DNA of 41,169 bases from an uncultured Oscillospiraceae bacterium (GTDB taxonomy: Bacteria; Bacillota; Clostridia; Oscillospirales; Oscillospiraceae). Numbering within the stretch: the stretch's first letter is position 1; the number at the start of each line of letters is the position of its first letter. Where the stretch lies: the NCBI GenBank assembly GCA_947631865.1, contig CANRNF010000020.1, forward strand, positions 1-41,169, read 5' to 3'. Position numbers and translations under genes: made by a program. The notes beneath the pieces were generated by a model. That model was given only the letters and a program-made list of their open reading frames with translations, ran no database searches and had not been told where the DNA came from. Below, piece by piece: positions 14,313 through 21,473 of the stretch.

Positions 14313-15641
14313 ATGTTCACGAAAAAAGAGATACGGGCGCTGCTGTGGCCCCTCATATTGGAGCAGGTCCTGACCGGGCTCATGGGCGTGGCGGACACGT
14401 TCATGGTGTCCAACGTGGGCGAGGCCGCCATCTCCGGCGTGGCCCTGGTGGACTCCCTCAACATGCTCATCACCAACTTCTTCTCCGCTCTCGCCGCCGG
14501 CGGCACCATCGTCTGCTCCCAGTACATAGGCAAGGACGATGGGCTCCGGGCCAACAAAGCCGCCTGCCAGGTGCTGAGCGCGTCATTGGCCCTGGCCCTC
14601 GTGTCCTGCGGGGTGCTGGCCACTTTGCGCCTGCCCGTGCTGGGCCTCATCTTCGGCACGGTGGAGCCTGCCGTCATGGATGCGGCCCAGGTGTACCTGC
14701 TGGTCACGGCCCTGAGCTACCCCTTCCTGGCCCTCTACACCGCCAGCGCGGCCCTGTTCCGGGCAGTGGGCGACTCCCGCCGGCCCATGATCGTGGCCCT
14801 GGTGGCGGACATCATGAACGTGGTGGGCAACGCCATACTCATCTTCGGCTTCGGCATGGGCGTTCTGGGCGCGGCTCTCGCCACCCTGGCTAGCCGCATC
14901 GCCAGCGCGGTGGTCATGCTCCTGTTCCAGGCAAAGCCCGGCCGGGTCATCTCCCTGGGCAGGCCCCGCTCCTATCTGCCCGACATGCCCATGCTCAAGC
15001 GCATCCTCCGGCTGGGCATCCCCTCGGCCATCGAAAACGGCATGTTCCAGTTCGGCAAGCTGGTGGTCCAGTCCACCGTCTCGGTCCTGGGCACCACGGC
15101 CATCGCTTCCCAGGCCATCATCGCCATCCTGGACTCCTGCAGCGGCACCCCCGGCCAGGCCATCGGCATCGGCCTGCTCACCGTGGCGGGCCAGTGCATG
15201 GGCCGGGGCCGGCCCGACGAGGCCAAAAAGTACATGATCCAGTTCACGAAGATCGCCGCCGTGGTGGTGCTCATCTCCGGCGGCCTCGTATGCGTGGGGG
15301 CGCCCTTTATCACCAAGCTCACGGCCCTGTCCCCCGAGGGGCGGGTGCTCACCTGCCATCTCACCTGGTTCATATCCGCCATGCGCCTCATCTTCTGGCC
15401 CGTGGCCTTCACCCTGCCCAACGGCCTGCGGGCCGCGGGGGATGTGTCCTTCACCATGATCGTGGGTACGGTGAGCATGTGGTCCCTGCGGGTGGCCCTT
15501 TCCTGGTACCTGTGCCGGTATACCGGCGTGGGCCTGTGGGGCATATGGTTCGGCTGGTGTTCCGACTGGGTATTCCGGGGCGGCTGCTTCCTGTGGCGGC
15601 TGAAAAGCAACAAGTGGCAGGAACACAACGTATTAGCATAG
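14313..15641 (+). CDS. MATE family efflux transporter
   Basis: 442 residues with twelve hydrophobic segments in two related halves, the layout of the DinF/NorM-type MATE pumps. Typical features are LWPLILEQVLTGLMGVADTFMVSNVGEAAISGVAL at the start and the ALYTASAALFRAVGDSRRPM loop in the first half. It should export cationic compounds or drugs by proton or sodium antiport across the inner membrane; the substrate is unknown. The ATG at 14313 is chosen because GGAGAGGAGG lies 8 nt upstream; in-frame codons from 14274 have none. Single-gene unit with its own promoter and terminator. Confidence 0.93.
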   Translation: MFTKKEIRALLWPLILEQVLTGLMGVADTFMVSNVGEAAISGVALVDSLNMLITNFFSALAAGGTIVCSQYIGKDDGLRANKAACQVLSASLALALVSCGVLATLRLPVLGLIFGTVEPAVMDAAQVYLLVTALSYPFLALYTASAALFRAVGDSRRPMIVALVADIMNVVGNAILIFGFGMGVLGAALATLASRIASAVVMLLFQAKPGRVISLGRPRSYLPDMPMLKRILRLGIPSAIENGMFQFGKLVVQSTVSVLGTTAIASQAIIAILDSCSGTPGQAIGIGLLTVAGQCMGRGRPDEAKKYMIQFTKIAAVVVLISGGLVCVGAPFITKLTALSPEGRVLTCHLTWFISAMRLIFWPVAFTLPNGLRAAGDVSFTMIVGTVSMWSLRVALSWYLCRYTGVGLWGIWFGWCSDWVFRGGCFLWRLKSNKWQEHNVLA

Positions 15642-15644
15642 AAA

Positions 15645-15675
15645 GAGCCGCGGCATCCGCCGCGGCTCAGTTCTT
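15645..15675. terminator. Bidirectional terminator between MATE and hicB
   Basis: A 10-bp perfect stem (15645-15654 with 15659-15668), 4-nt loop. AGTTCTTTCTT follows on the plus strand, and TTTCTAT on the minus strand for hicB. Confidence 0.8.
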
Positions 15676-15681
15676 TCTTGT

Positions 15682-16053
15682 TTACGGATTTATCCGGGGC
15701 CTTTCCGCGTCATTCTTTGTCAGCAGATACAGGCAGTACTGATTCATGCTGATACCCTCCTGCCGGGAGTGCTCCGCCAGTGATTTGTGCAGCGATTTGG
15801 GGATGCGCAGCTTGAACTGGCCGGAATACTCACCGTCCGTGGCCGGCTCCGGGATCTCGTATCCCTCCTCCAGCGCGGCCGTGAGCCATTCCCGTTTGCA
15901 GTCCTCGGCGTTGGCGGCGACGGCCTCCACCGTCTCGCCACAGGTGATACAGCCCTTCAGCTCCGGGAACGACGCCACGAAGCCGCCCTCAGCCACGTCC
16001 CGGATGATCTCCAGGCGGTAGGGCAGACCCATATAATACTCAATCGTTTTCAC
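15682..16053 (-). CDS. hicB: HicB family antitoxin with ribbon-helix-helix C-terminus
   Basis: 123 residues. The N-terminal partial RNase-H-like HicB fold (YRLEIIRDVAEGGFVASFPELKGCITCGETVEAVAANAED) is followed by a C-terminal Arc-type domain (GQFKLRIPKSLHKSLAEHSRQEGISMNQYCLYLLTK). It should bind and block the HicA toxin and repress the operon. Start GTG 16053 is preferred: GAGG is 8 nt upstream, and it overlaps the toxin gene by 14 nt. An alternative GTG at 16068 has no ribosome site. Toxin-first order is the usual hicAB layout. Confidence 0.88.
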   Translation of the reverse strand: MKTIEYYMGLPYRLEIIRDVAEGGFVASFPELKGCITCGETVEAVAANAEDCKREWLTAALEEGYEIPEPATDGEYSGQFKLRIPKSLHKSLAEHSRQEGISMNQYCLYLLTKNDAERPRINP

Positions 16054-16294
16054 TGCTCGTCGCCTCACTTTCTATGGCCTCTCTCACCATGAGAAGATAC
16101 GCTGTTTTGATGGGCTCATGCATAGGGATGGTGATCGGCGCACAGCCCGCCTTGCGAAAGGTGCAATGGCTGCCACCGCTTCGCGGCCTCTTCATCTCAT
16201 AGCCATAGCTTTCCAGTATCCGCCGTACTTCCTCGAAGCGTACTTCCCTGGACAAGCCGCATATCTTTTTGATCAGTTTATCCCACTTCGACAC
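16040..16294 (-). CDS. hicA: HicA family toxin (mRNA interferase)
   Basis: 84 residues with the double-stranded-RNA-binding-like HicA fold: FEEVRRILESYGYEMKRPRSGGSHCTFRK contains the catalytic His (GGSH), and ITIPMHEPIKTAYL is the typical C-terminal strand and helix. It is expected to cleave mRNAs and arrest growth when free of HicB. It is somewhat longer than many HicA proteins because of a charged tail that overlaps hicB. The start is GTG 16294 with GAGGCGG upstream; a nearby ATG is out of frame. Confidence 0.87.
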   Translation of the reverse strand: MSKWDKLIKKICGLSREVRFEEVRRILESYGYEMKRPRSGGSHCTFRKAGCAPITIPMHEPIKTAYLLMVREAIESEATSSEND

Positions 16295-16313
16295 CCATTA
16301 CCGCCTCTTTTAT

Positions 16314-16343
16314 AGTATAGCATGGTGTCATATATGGTGTCAA
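16314..16343 (-). promoter_or_regulatory. hicAB promoter with direct-repeat operator
   Basis: Perfect TTGACA (16338-16343), 18-bp spacer, TATACT (16314-16319) on the minus strand. A 9-bp direct repeat (ATGGTGTCA on the plus strand, 16322-16330 and 16334-16342, period 12) covers the -35 and spacer. It is a good candidate operator for the HicB ribbon-helix-helix domain. Confidence 0.65.
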
Positions 16344-16345
16344 TA

Positions 16346-16379
16346 TATAATAAAGAGCCGCGGCGGGATGCCGCGGCTC
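16346..16379. terminator. Terminator after the GNAT gene
   Basis: A 10-bp stem (16355-16364 with 16370-16379) almost identical to the one at 15645-15668. On the minus strand it is followed by TTTATTATAT, 13 nt past the GNAT stop; on the plus strand by AGTTTTCTCTTTT. Confidence 0.75.
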
Positions 16380-16391
16380 AGTTTTCTCTTT

Positions 16392-17162
16392 TCACCTTCT
16401 GTTGAGGCTGTCCACGTGGGCGAAGTCCCGGGCGGTCAGCTCCACCCAGGCAGGGCGGAAGCCGCACTTGAGGGCGTTTCCCACGCTCTTTAAGTTGCAC
16501 CAGGCGGCGCAGTAAAAGGGCACCTTCCCCAGGGCGAATATCTCCAGGGCCAGCCGGCTCGTCAGGGCCGCGGCCACGCCCCGCCGCCGGTATCCCGGCA
16601 GCACGTCCACGCCGATCTGATACATGCTCCCGCAGTCGGCGGAGCATCCGGCGAGGCCCACCAGAGCGTCCCCATAGAAGGCTCCCACCGCCAGCACGTC
16701 CAGATGCTTCCGATCATTGCACAGGGCGTTGGACCACTCCGGCGTATAGAGCCCCGCGAAGTCCGCCGGGCCCAGCAGCCGCACCTCGTAGGGGCAGGGA
16801 AACGCCCGCACCGCGTCCACGTCCGGCAGGAAATACTCCGCGATGTAGCAGCTCTTCAGCCCAAAGGGCGCCAGGGCGTCGTTGAGCACGTACAAATGGG
16901 GCGTCTCGAAGGCGCGCTGGGCAGGGTAGGCGTTCACATAGCCCGTCACCGCGTCCCGTACCCGCTCGCTCACCTGGGCCACCACGTTGGAGCCGTAGCT
17001 CACCAGGTCGCACTCCACCGGCCGGGGCAGGTAGGCCCGGGCCCGGGGGTCGCTGACCGCGTCCGTTATCACGTTCTCCGTTTTTAAAAAATCCCCCGGT
17101 GCGCAGTGACAGTCGATGGCCGACTGCGCCAGGGCGATGCGCCAAACCTCTTTATTGGTCAT
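16392..17162 (-). CDS. GNAT family N-acetyltransferase
   Basis: 256 residues. The C-terminal half is a GNAT domain: LAVGAFYGDALVGLAGCSAD, then QIGVDVLPGYRRRGVAAALTSRLALEIFALG with the acetyl-CoA loop (R-R-R-G-V-A), and NLKSVGNALKCGFRPAWVEL. The N-terminal half (1-130) is a family-specific extension that matches Firmicutes GNATs of unknown substrate. Start ATG 17162 has GAGGTG upstream. It begins 8 nt after the rsmG stop, so the two genes form an operon. Confidence 0.85.
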   Translation of the reverse strand: MTNKEVWRIALAQSAIDCHCAPGDFLKTENVITDAVSDPRARAYLPRPVECDLVSYGSNVVAQVSERVRDAVTGYVNAYPAQRAFETPHLYVLNDALAPFGLKSCYIAEYFLPDVDAVRAFPCPYEVRLLGPADFAGLYTPEWSNALCNDRKHLDVLAVGAFYGDALVGLAGCSADCGSMYQIGVDVLPGYRRRGVAAALTSRLALEIFALGKVPFYCAAWCNLKSVGNALKCGFRPAWVELTARDFAHVDSLNRR

Positions 17163-17170
17163 ATCACACC

Positions 17171-17875
17171 TCACCCCAGCAGGGGTTTTTTCTTGATCTG
17201 GGCCCAGCGGCGGGGATACCGGGCCGGCGTAGGCTTTATTTTTTCAATGATGACTACCGCGTGGACGGCGTCCGCCCCGGGCACGTCGTAGCGGCGGATC
17301 TCCTTTAGCCGCCCCCCCAGGGTCTTGACAGCAAGATCCGCCTTTCGGACCTCCTCCTCGCAGTCGGGCCCCTTCATGGCCAGAAACAGGCCGCCCGACT
17401 TCACCAGGGGCAGGCACAGCTCCGAGAGCATGTCAAGCTCCGACACCGCACGGCTCACGGCCACGTCGTATTTCTCCCGAAGCTGGGGCATCTCCTCCGC
17501 CCGGCCCCAGAGGCACTCAACGTCCTCCAGGCCCAGGGCGGCGCAGGCCTCCCGGACGAAGTCCATCTTCTTGCCCACGCTGTCCAGGCAGGTGAGGGCC
17601 ATGTCGGGCGTCAGGATGCGCAGGGGCACCCCTGGAAAGCCCGCCCCGGAGCCCACGTCGATGACGCTCTTCCCGGCGAGGTCCGCCACAGTGAGCAGCG
17701 CGGCGCTGTCCAGAAAGTGGAGCCGGGCCGCGGCGGCGGGATCGGTGATAGCGGTCAGGTTGGTGGTCTCGTTGGCCTTCAGAAGGAGCGCTCCGTACCG
17801 GGCCATGGCCCGGACCTGCTCCTCCACCGCCGGGACGCCCAGAGCCGCCAGCCCCTCTCGGATAATGTCTTCCAT
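17171..17875 (-). CDS. rsmG: 16S rRNA (guanine-527-N7)-methyltransferase RsmG (GidB)
   Basis: 234 residues, the usual length. SAM-binding motif I is VIDVGSGAGFPGVPLRI (near 70). Other family marks are NLTAITDPAAAARLHFLDSAAL before it, and VAVSRAVSELDMLSELCLPLVKSGGLFLAMKG later. It methylates G527 of 16S rRNA and its loss gives low-level streptomycin resistance in other bacteria. Start ATG 17875 has GAGGAA upstream. It is in an operon with the GNAT gene. The promoter at 17946-17974 is followed at once by a terminator hairpin. Confidence 0.95.
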   Translation of the reverse strand: MEDIIREGLAALGVPAVEEQVRAMARYGALLLKANETTNLTAITDPAAAARLHFLDSAALLTVADLAGKSVIDVGSGAGFPGVPLRILTPDMALTCLDSVGKKMDFVREACAALGLEDVECLWGRAEEMPQLREKYDVAVSRAVSELDMLSELCLPLVKSGGLFLAMKGPDCEEEVRKADLAVKTLGGRLKEIRRYDVPGADAVHAVVIIEKIKPTPARYPRRWAQIKKKPLLG

Positions 17876-17889
17876 AGCAGTTCCTCAAA

Positions 17890-17926
17890 GAGAAAGGGAC
17901 GCGCCATGAGGCGCGTCCCCGTTTTT
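17890..17926. terminator. Terminator hairpin between sleB-like gene and rsmG
   Basis: A 10-bp perfect stem (17896-17905 with 17910-17919) with CGTTTTTTG on the plus side and TTTCTCTTT on the minus side. On the minus strand it ends the SleB-like gene or attenuates the rsmG message, since it lies about 20 nt below that promoter. Confidence 0.8.
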
Positions 17927-17945
17927 TGTCTTTTGCGCCGGGGCC

Positions 17946-17974
17946 AGTATACCATATGGCCCCTCGTCCATCAA
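17946..17974 (-). promoter_or_regulatory. Putative rsmG promoter overlapping the sleB-like stop codon
   Basis: TTGATG (17969-17974), 17-bp spacer, TATACT (17946-17951) preceded by TGG on the minus strand. The -35 contains the TGA of the SleB-like gene. Confidence 0.5.
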
Positions 17975-18903
17975 GCAGCAGTGTAGAACTTCAAGCCTCC
18001 CAGCTTTGCCACGCACTGGTAGCCCGCGCCCATCTCCCGCTCCGCCACATAAGTGGCGCCGTTGGCCGGGTCCCAGCCCTCCAGGGCCAGCTTGGCCGCC
18101 AGGACAGAGCTGTCGTCCGGCTCGGTGTAGATCATACCATTGGTGACCATGTCGAACTGGTTCTTGGCAAAGACCACCTCATAAATATTGCCGTTTGCGC
18201 CGGCAAAAGCACTGTCATGCATACGGTTGACGCACACGCTGCCCACGGCCGTCTTCGCCTCCAGGCTCTCGCCGCCGGCCATGGCGTAGATGAGCCGGCT
18301 GAGCCAGTAGAGATCGGTCTCATTATAGAACGTGCTTCCCTGCTCCAGAGGATCCAGCGGGCCATCGGTCATGTCGATGCGCCACTGGAGCTTGTCCCAG
18401 GAGGCGGTCACGCCCGCGCACCGCACCAGCTGTTCCAGGGGGAGCGCCACCGTGCCGTTCACGCTCTTCACTCCGCCCGCCACATAGAGATAGCGGTCGT
18501 TGCACATGAACCACTTCTGGCCCTCCTGGGCCATCATCACCAGGCCGGGCATGGCCATGGAGAGGGAACTGCCGTAGTCGATGAGCTGGATATCCTGACC
18601 CAGGGCGGCGAAGAAGTCCTTCACCGTCATGTAGGGCTCGCCATCCACCAGGGCACACTGGCCCACAGCGGCCCCGTCCACATATACCTGGACGGCAAGG
18701 CGGTTGTCCGTGGGCGCCGCGGGGGCGGCGGTGGGGTCTGTCTCCTCCCCCAGGACCACAAAGGTGGCCTCCGGGAGCTCGTCCCGCTCCGCCGCCAGAG
18801 CGGTGGTGCCGCCCCGGGCAAATATCATCTGGCTCATCACGCCTATGGCAAGGCAGACCGCACACAGGACCGCCGCCACTTTTGCCAGCCATCGATTCTT
18901 CAT
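17971..18903 (-). CDS. SleB-type cell wall hydrolase with N-terminal stalk domain
   Basis: 310 residues. A signal peptide or anchor (1-30) leads to a Pro/Thr/Ala linker (45-65), then a copper-amine-oxidase-N-like domain (70-190; VYVDGAAVGQ, YMTVKDFFAALG, VALPLEQLVRCAG). The C-terminal Hydrolase_2 domain begins LYWLSRLIYAMAGGESLEAK, with the catalytic Glu in AGGE, and continues with VGSVCVNRM and VFAKNQFDM. Such proteins are lytic transglycosylases that cut spore cortex or wall peptidoglycan outside the membrane. The ATG at 18903 is 8 nt from GGAAGG; an upstream GTG is too close to it. Confidence 0.9.
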   Translation of the reverse strand: MKNRWLAKVAAVLCAVCLAIGVMSQMIFARGGTTALAAERDELPEATFVVLGEETDPTAAPAAPTDNRLAVQVYVDGAAVGQCALVDGEPYMTVKDFFAALGQDIQLIDYGSSLSMAMPGLVMMAQEGQKWFMCNDRYLYVAGGVKSVNGTVALPLEQLVRCAGVTASWDKLQWRIDMTDGPLDPLEQGSTFYNETDLYWLSRLIYAMAGGESLEAKTAVGSVCVNRMHDSAFAGANGNIYEVVFAKNQFDMVTNGMIYTEPDDSSVLAAKLALEGWDPANGATYVAEREMGAGYQCVAKLGGLKFYTAA

Positions 18904-19238
18904 TCGGACCACCTTCCTTTCCTATGATCGCCAAACTTTTTGCAGGATATGAAACCCCAAAATTCATTTTGGTGATTATATTATATAAGAAGGGTAGCCG
19001 TCAAAACAATTGGCATTGTGGCAAAAACGCGGGTTTTCAAATTGGAGATTGTACCAAAGTCACAAGAAGTTGTGCTGATTTTCGATTATTTTTGGCATTG
19101 CGAATCTACATCTTGTGGCCGCAAACTCCCACGGCGCAATAGATTCCCGAAATTTCGACAGAAATTTCCAAAAAAATCGCCGCCTACATGGAGGCATAAC
19201 CATGGTTATGTCTACAAAAATGCAAATTTTCCTTCAAA
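18904..19238. other. AT-richer intergenic region, no gene seen
   Basis: A 335-bp gap upstream of the SleB-like gene. Its AT content is well above the surrounding DNA, with poly-A and poly-T tracts. It contains a short hairpin (CAAAAT/ATTTTG near 18958-18970) and a perfect 16-bp palindrome CATAACCATGGTTATG at 19195-19210. Small open frames cross it but lack ribosome sites. The SleB-like promoter is probably here, possibly recognised by a sporulation sigma factor; I could not fix its boxes. Confidence 0.5.
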
Positions 19239-19481
19239 TTATGTTAACTGTTTTAATGCCTGCGCCAGCTGGTCGGGGCAGGACGTGCCCTTGCCGCCGC
19301 AGTTGATGCCCTCCAGGCGGGATATGGCCTCCTGCACCTCCATGCCCTCCACCAGGCGAGTGATTCCCTGGAGATTTCCGTTGCAGCCCCCCACTACCTC
19401 CACACTTTTGATGACGCCGTCTTCGGCCTCGATGTGCATCAGCCGGGAGCATACGCCCTTGGGAACATAGGTGACTTCCAT
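19239..19481 (-). CDS. TSCPD domain protein (TIGR03905 family)
   Basis: 80 residues. The short form of the TSCPD domain otherwise found at the C-terminus of some ribonucleotide reductases. Cysteines lie in CSRLMHIEAEDG, VVGGCNGNLQGI, GINCGGKGTSCPDQLAQAL, the last carrying the name-giving TSCPD motif. They may bind metal. Its role as a stand-alone protein is not established. ATG 19481 has AAGGAG 9 nt upstream. Monocistronic, divergent from spoIIP. Confidence 0.9.
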   Translation of the reverse strand: MEVTYVPKGVCSRLMHIEAEDGVIKSVEVVGGCNGNLQGITRLVEGMEVQEAISRLEGINCGGKGTSCPDQLAQALKQLT

Positions 19482-19596
19482 TTTATGTTTCTCCTTTTAC
19501 GTTGACGATTTTTTATACAAGGAAGCATATCCCGCCCTCGGGGCGCATATACTTCATTGATACATACTTATGATATAGCTGAAAGGGGGACTTCCC

Positions 19597-20793
19597 TTGA
19601 AGTTCAAAGTGTTTTCCGTCGTGCTGCTGGGCCTGTGTTTTCTGGTGCTGGGCGTCGTGAGCGGCGCCATCCCAGTGAAGGTGCCGGGCCCGCCCGCGCC
19701 GGAGGAGCCCGCCGTCCGGGCGGACGCCGAAGCCGTTCCCGCGTCGGTCGTCCCCACAGCCAGGACCATGCCCAAGGTCACGGCGCCGCCCAAGGCGGCA
19801 CCCACGCCCGGTCCCTCGGCCGGGCCGTCAGACGCGCCCTTGCCCACGGATGCGCCGGAGCCCACGGCCGCGCCGTCCGCTGTGCCGCACCCAACAGATG
19901 AGCCCGCGCCCACGGATGCGCCGGAGCCTACAGACATGCCCTCGCCCTCCGCCGCTCCTTCGCCCACGCCCGGCCCTACACCTGAGCCAGAGCCGGTGAC
20001 CGCGCCGGCGGCGGAAGAGTTATGGGAGCCGGATGTGGCGGCCATATCCACCACCATCACCTGGAAAAACGACCCCATGAACAACCAAACGGCCCACGCT
20101 GTGGACGCCTTCGCCCTGCTGGACCAGCCCCCGGCCATATCCCTGCCGGAGAAGGGGCCCCAGATCCTCATCATACATACCCACGGCACGGAGGCCTACA
20201 CCCCCGACGGGACGGACCGATACGAGGCCGTGGAGCCCTACCGCACCACAGACAAGGACTATAATGTGATCCGGGTGGGACAGGCTTTGGGCGACGCCCT
20301 GGAGGAATACGGCCTGGACGTGCTGGTGGACACAGGTCTCTACGACTACCCCAACTACGTGGGGGCCTATGACCGCTGCGGGGAGGCCGTGGAGGGGTAT
20401 CTCGCGGAATATCCGGACCTGGCTATGGTCATCGACCTGCACCGGGACGCCATCGGGGACGGGGAGATCACCTATGCCCCCGTGTCGGACCAGGCCGGCG
20501 GGCAGGCGGCCCAGATGATGTTCGTCATGGGCTCGGACGGTGTCTTCAGCTATCCAAACTGGGAAGACAACCTGGCCCTGGCCATGAGCCTGCAGGGCCT
20601 GGTGGAGGAGAAGTTCCCCCGCCTCATGCGCCCCACCACCCTGTGCTCCGAGCGGTATAACCAGCAGATGACCACCGGCAGCCTCCTGTTGGAGGTGGGG
20701 GCCGCGGGCAACACCCTGGAGGAGGCCCTGGCCGCCGTGGACCTGTTCGCCCAGGCGGTGGGCCCGGCCCTGGCGGACCGGATCGGCGCATAA
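19597..20793 (+). CDS. spoIIP: Stage II sporulation protein P (SpoIIP)
   Basis: 398 residues from a TTG start (GAAAGGGGG 7 nt upstream). An N-terminal TM anchor (4-24) is followed by a long low-complexity Pro/Thr/Ala/Glu linker (about 30-145) with DAPEPT-type repeats. The C-terminal SpoIIP amidase/endopeptidase domain has metal ligands H194/H196 in IIHTHGTEAY, H282 in VIDLHRDA and the catalytic Glu E366 in LLLEVG. It degrades septal peptidoglycan during forespore engulfment, with SpoIID and SpoIIM as partners elsewhere. The linker is longer than in Bacillus. A sporulation promoter is expected upstream but I could not place it with confidence. Confidence 0.92.
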   Translation: MKFKVFSVVLLGLCFLVLGVVSGAIPVKVPGPPAPEEPAVRADAEAVPASVVPTARTMPKVTAPPKAAPTPGPSAGPSDAPLPTDAPEPTAAPSAVPHPTDEPAPTDAPEPTDMPSPSAAPSPTPGPTPEPEPVTAPAAEELWEPDVAAISTTITWKNDPMNNQTAHAVDAFALLDQPPAISLPEKGPQILIIHTHGTEAYTPDGTDRYEAVEPYRTTDKDYNVIRVGQALGDALEEYGLDVLVDTGLYDYPNYVGAYDRCGEAVEGYLAEYPDLAMVIDLHRDAIGDGEITYAPVSDQAGGQAAQMMFVMGSDGVFSYPNWEDNLALAMSLQGLVEEKFPRLMRPTTLCSERYNQQMTTGSLLLEVGAAGNTLEEALAAVDLFAQAVGPALADRIGA

Positions 20794-20869
20794 AACCGGG
20801 CCTGATGGGGTATGCTCTTCCTGTCCTACATAACCTGCGTATGCGCAGTATATCACAAGGGGGCAGAAA

Positions 20870-21298
20870 ATGAAAGTATCCGATATCATGTCCGGCCACG
20901 TGATCAGCGTGGGCCAGAAGGAGCCGGTGACCGTGGCGGCCCGGCTGATGAAGCGCCACAACCTGGGGGCCCTGCCCGTGTGCGACGACCGGGGCAACCT
21001 GCGGGGCCTGGTGACGGACCGGGACATCGTGACCCGGTGCGTGGCCATGGACCTGGACCCGGCGGACACCATGCTCCGGGAGATCATGAGCCGGGGCGTC
21101 ATGACCTGCCGGCCCGACGATGACGCGGACCGGGCCGCGGCCAGCATGGGCCGGGAGCAGATACGCCGCCTCCCGGTGACGCAGAACGGCCGCCTGGTGG
21201 GCATGGTGTCCCTTGCGGACATGGCCCGCCGGGAGATGCTGGTCATGGAGGCTGCCTCCGCCCTGGGGGACATCTCCGCCAACATTAGGAGAGGATAG
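20870..21298 (+). CDS. CBS domain pair protein
   Basis: 142 residues made of two CBS motifs. The first (7-55) contains VSDIMSGHVISV and LPVCDDRGNLRGLVTDRDIV; the second (70-122) contains EIMSRGVMTCRPDDD and LPVTQNGRLVGMVSLADM. It is a Bateman module with no attached enzyme, so a soluble adenylate-sensing regulator of unknown partner. AAGGGGG precedes ATG 20870. It follows spoIIP by 76 nt without a terminator, so read-through is possible. Confidence 0.92.
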   Translation: MKVSDIMSGHVISVGQKEPVTVAARLMKRHNLGALPVCDDRGNLRGLVTDRDIVTRCVAMDLDPADTMLREIMSRGVMTCRPDDDADRAAASMGREQIRRLPVTQNGRLVGMVSLADMARREMLVMEAASALGDISANIRRG

Positions 21299-21310
21299 GC
21301 GCCAGCCAAA

Positions 21311-21423
21311 GCCCCCCTTGTGAAAGGGGGGGGTGGCCCGCAGGGCCGGAGGGATTGTTGTAGGCCGACCAGCAATCCTCCAGTCAGCGCTTCGCGCTGC
21401 CAGCCCCCTTTGACAAGGGAGCC
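21311..21423 (-). repeat. Multi-hairpin intergenic repeat, type II (copy c)
   Basis: Ends GCCCCCCTT/AAGGGGGG and GCCCCCTT/AAGGGAGC enclose two inner hairpins (GGCCCGCAGGGCC; AGCGC-TTC-GCGCT) around a short centre. The same architecture and much of the sequence recur inverted at 26228-26339. Confidence 0.85.
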
Positions 21424-21425
21424 AT

Positions 21426-21457
21426 ATAAGGAAAAAGACCTGCCGAGCGGCAGGTCT
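21426..21457 (-). terminator. Terminator of proS
   Basis: A 10-bp perfect stem (21436-21445 with 21448-21457) followed on the minus strand by TTTTTCCTTAT, 16 nt past the proS stop. Confidence 0.85.
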
Positions 21458-21473
21458 ATCCCATTTCTTATTC

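Noticed and set aside
19545..19575. Possible sporulation sigma-E promoter upstream of spoIIP (CATAT and CATACTTA)
   Set aside because: The spacing between the two elements is several bases shorter than expected for sigma-E, so I do not claim it.
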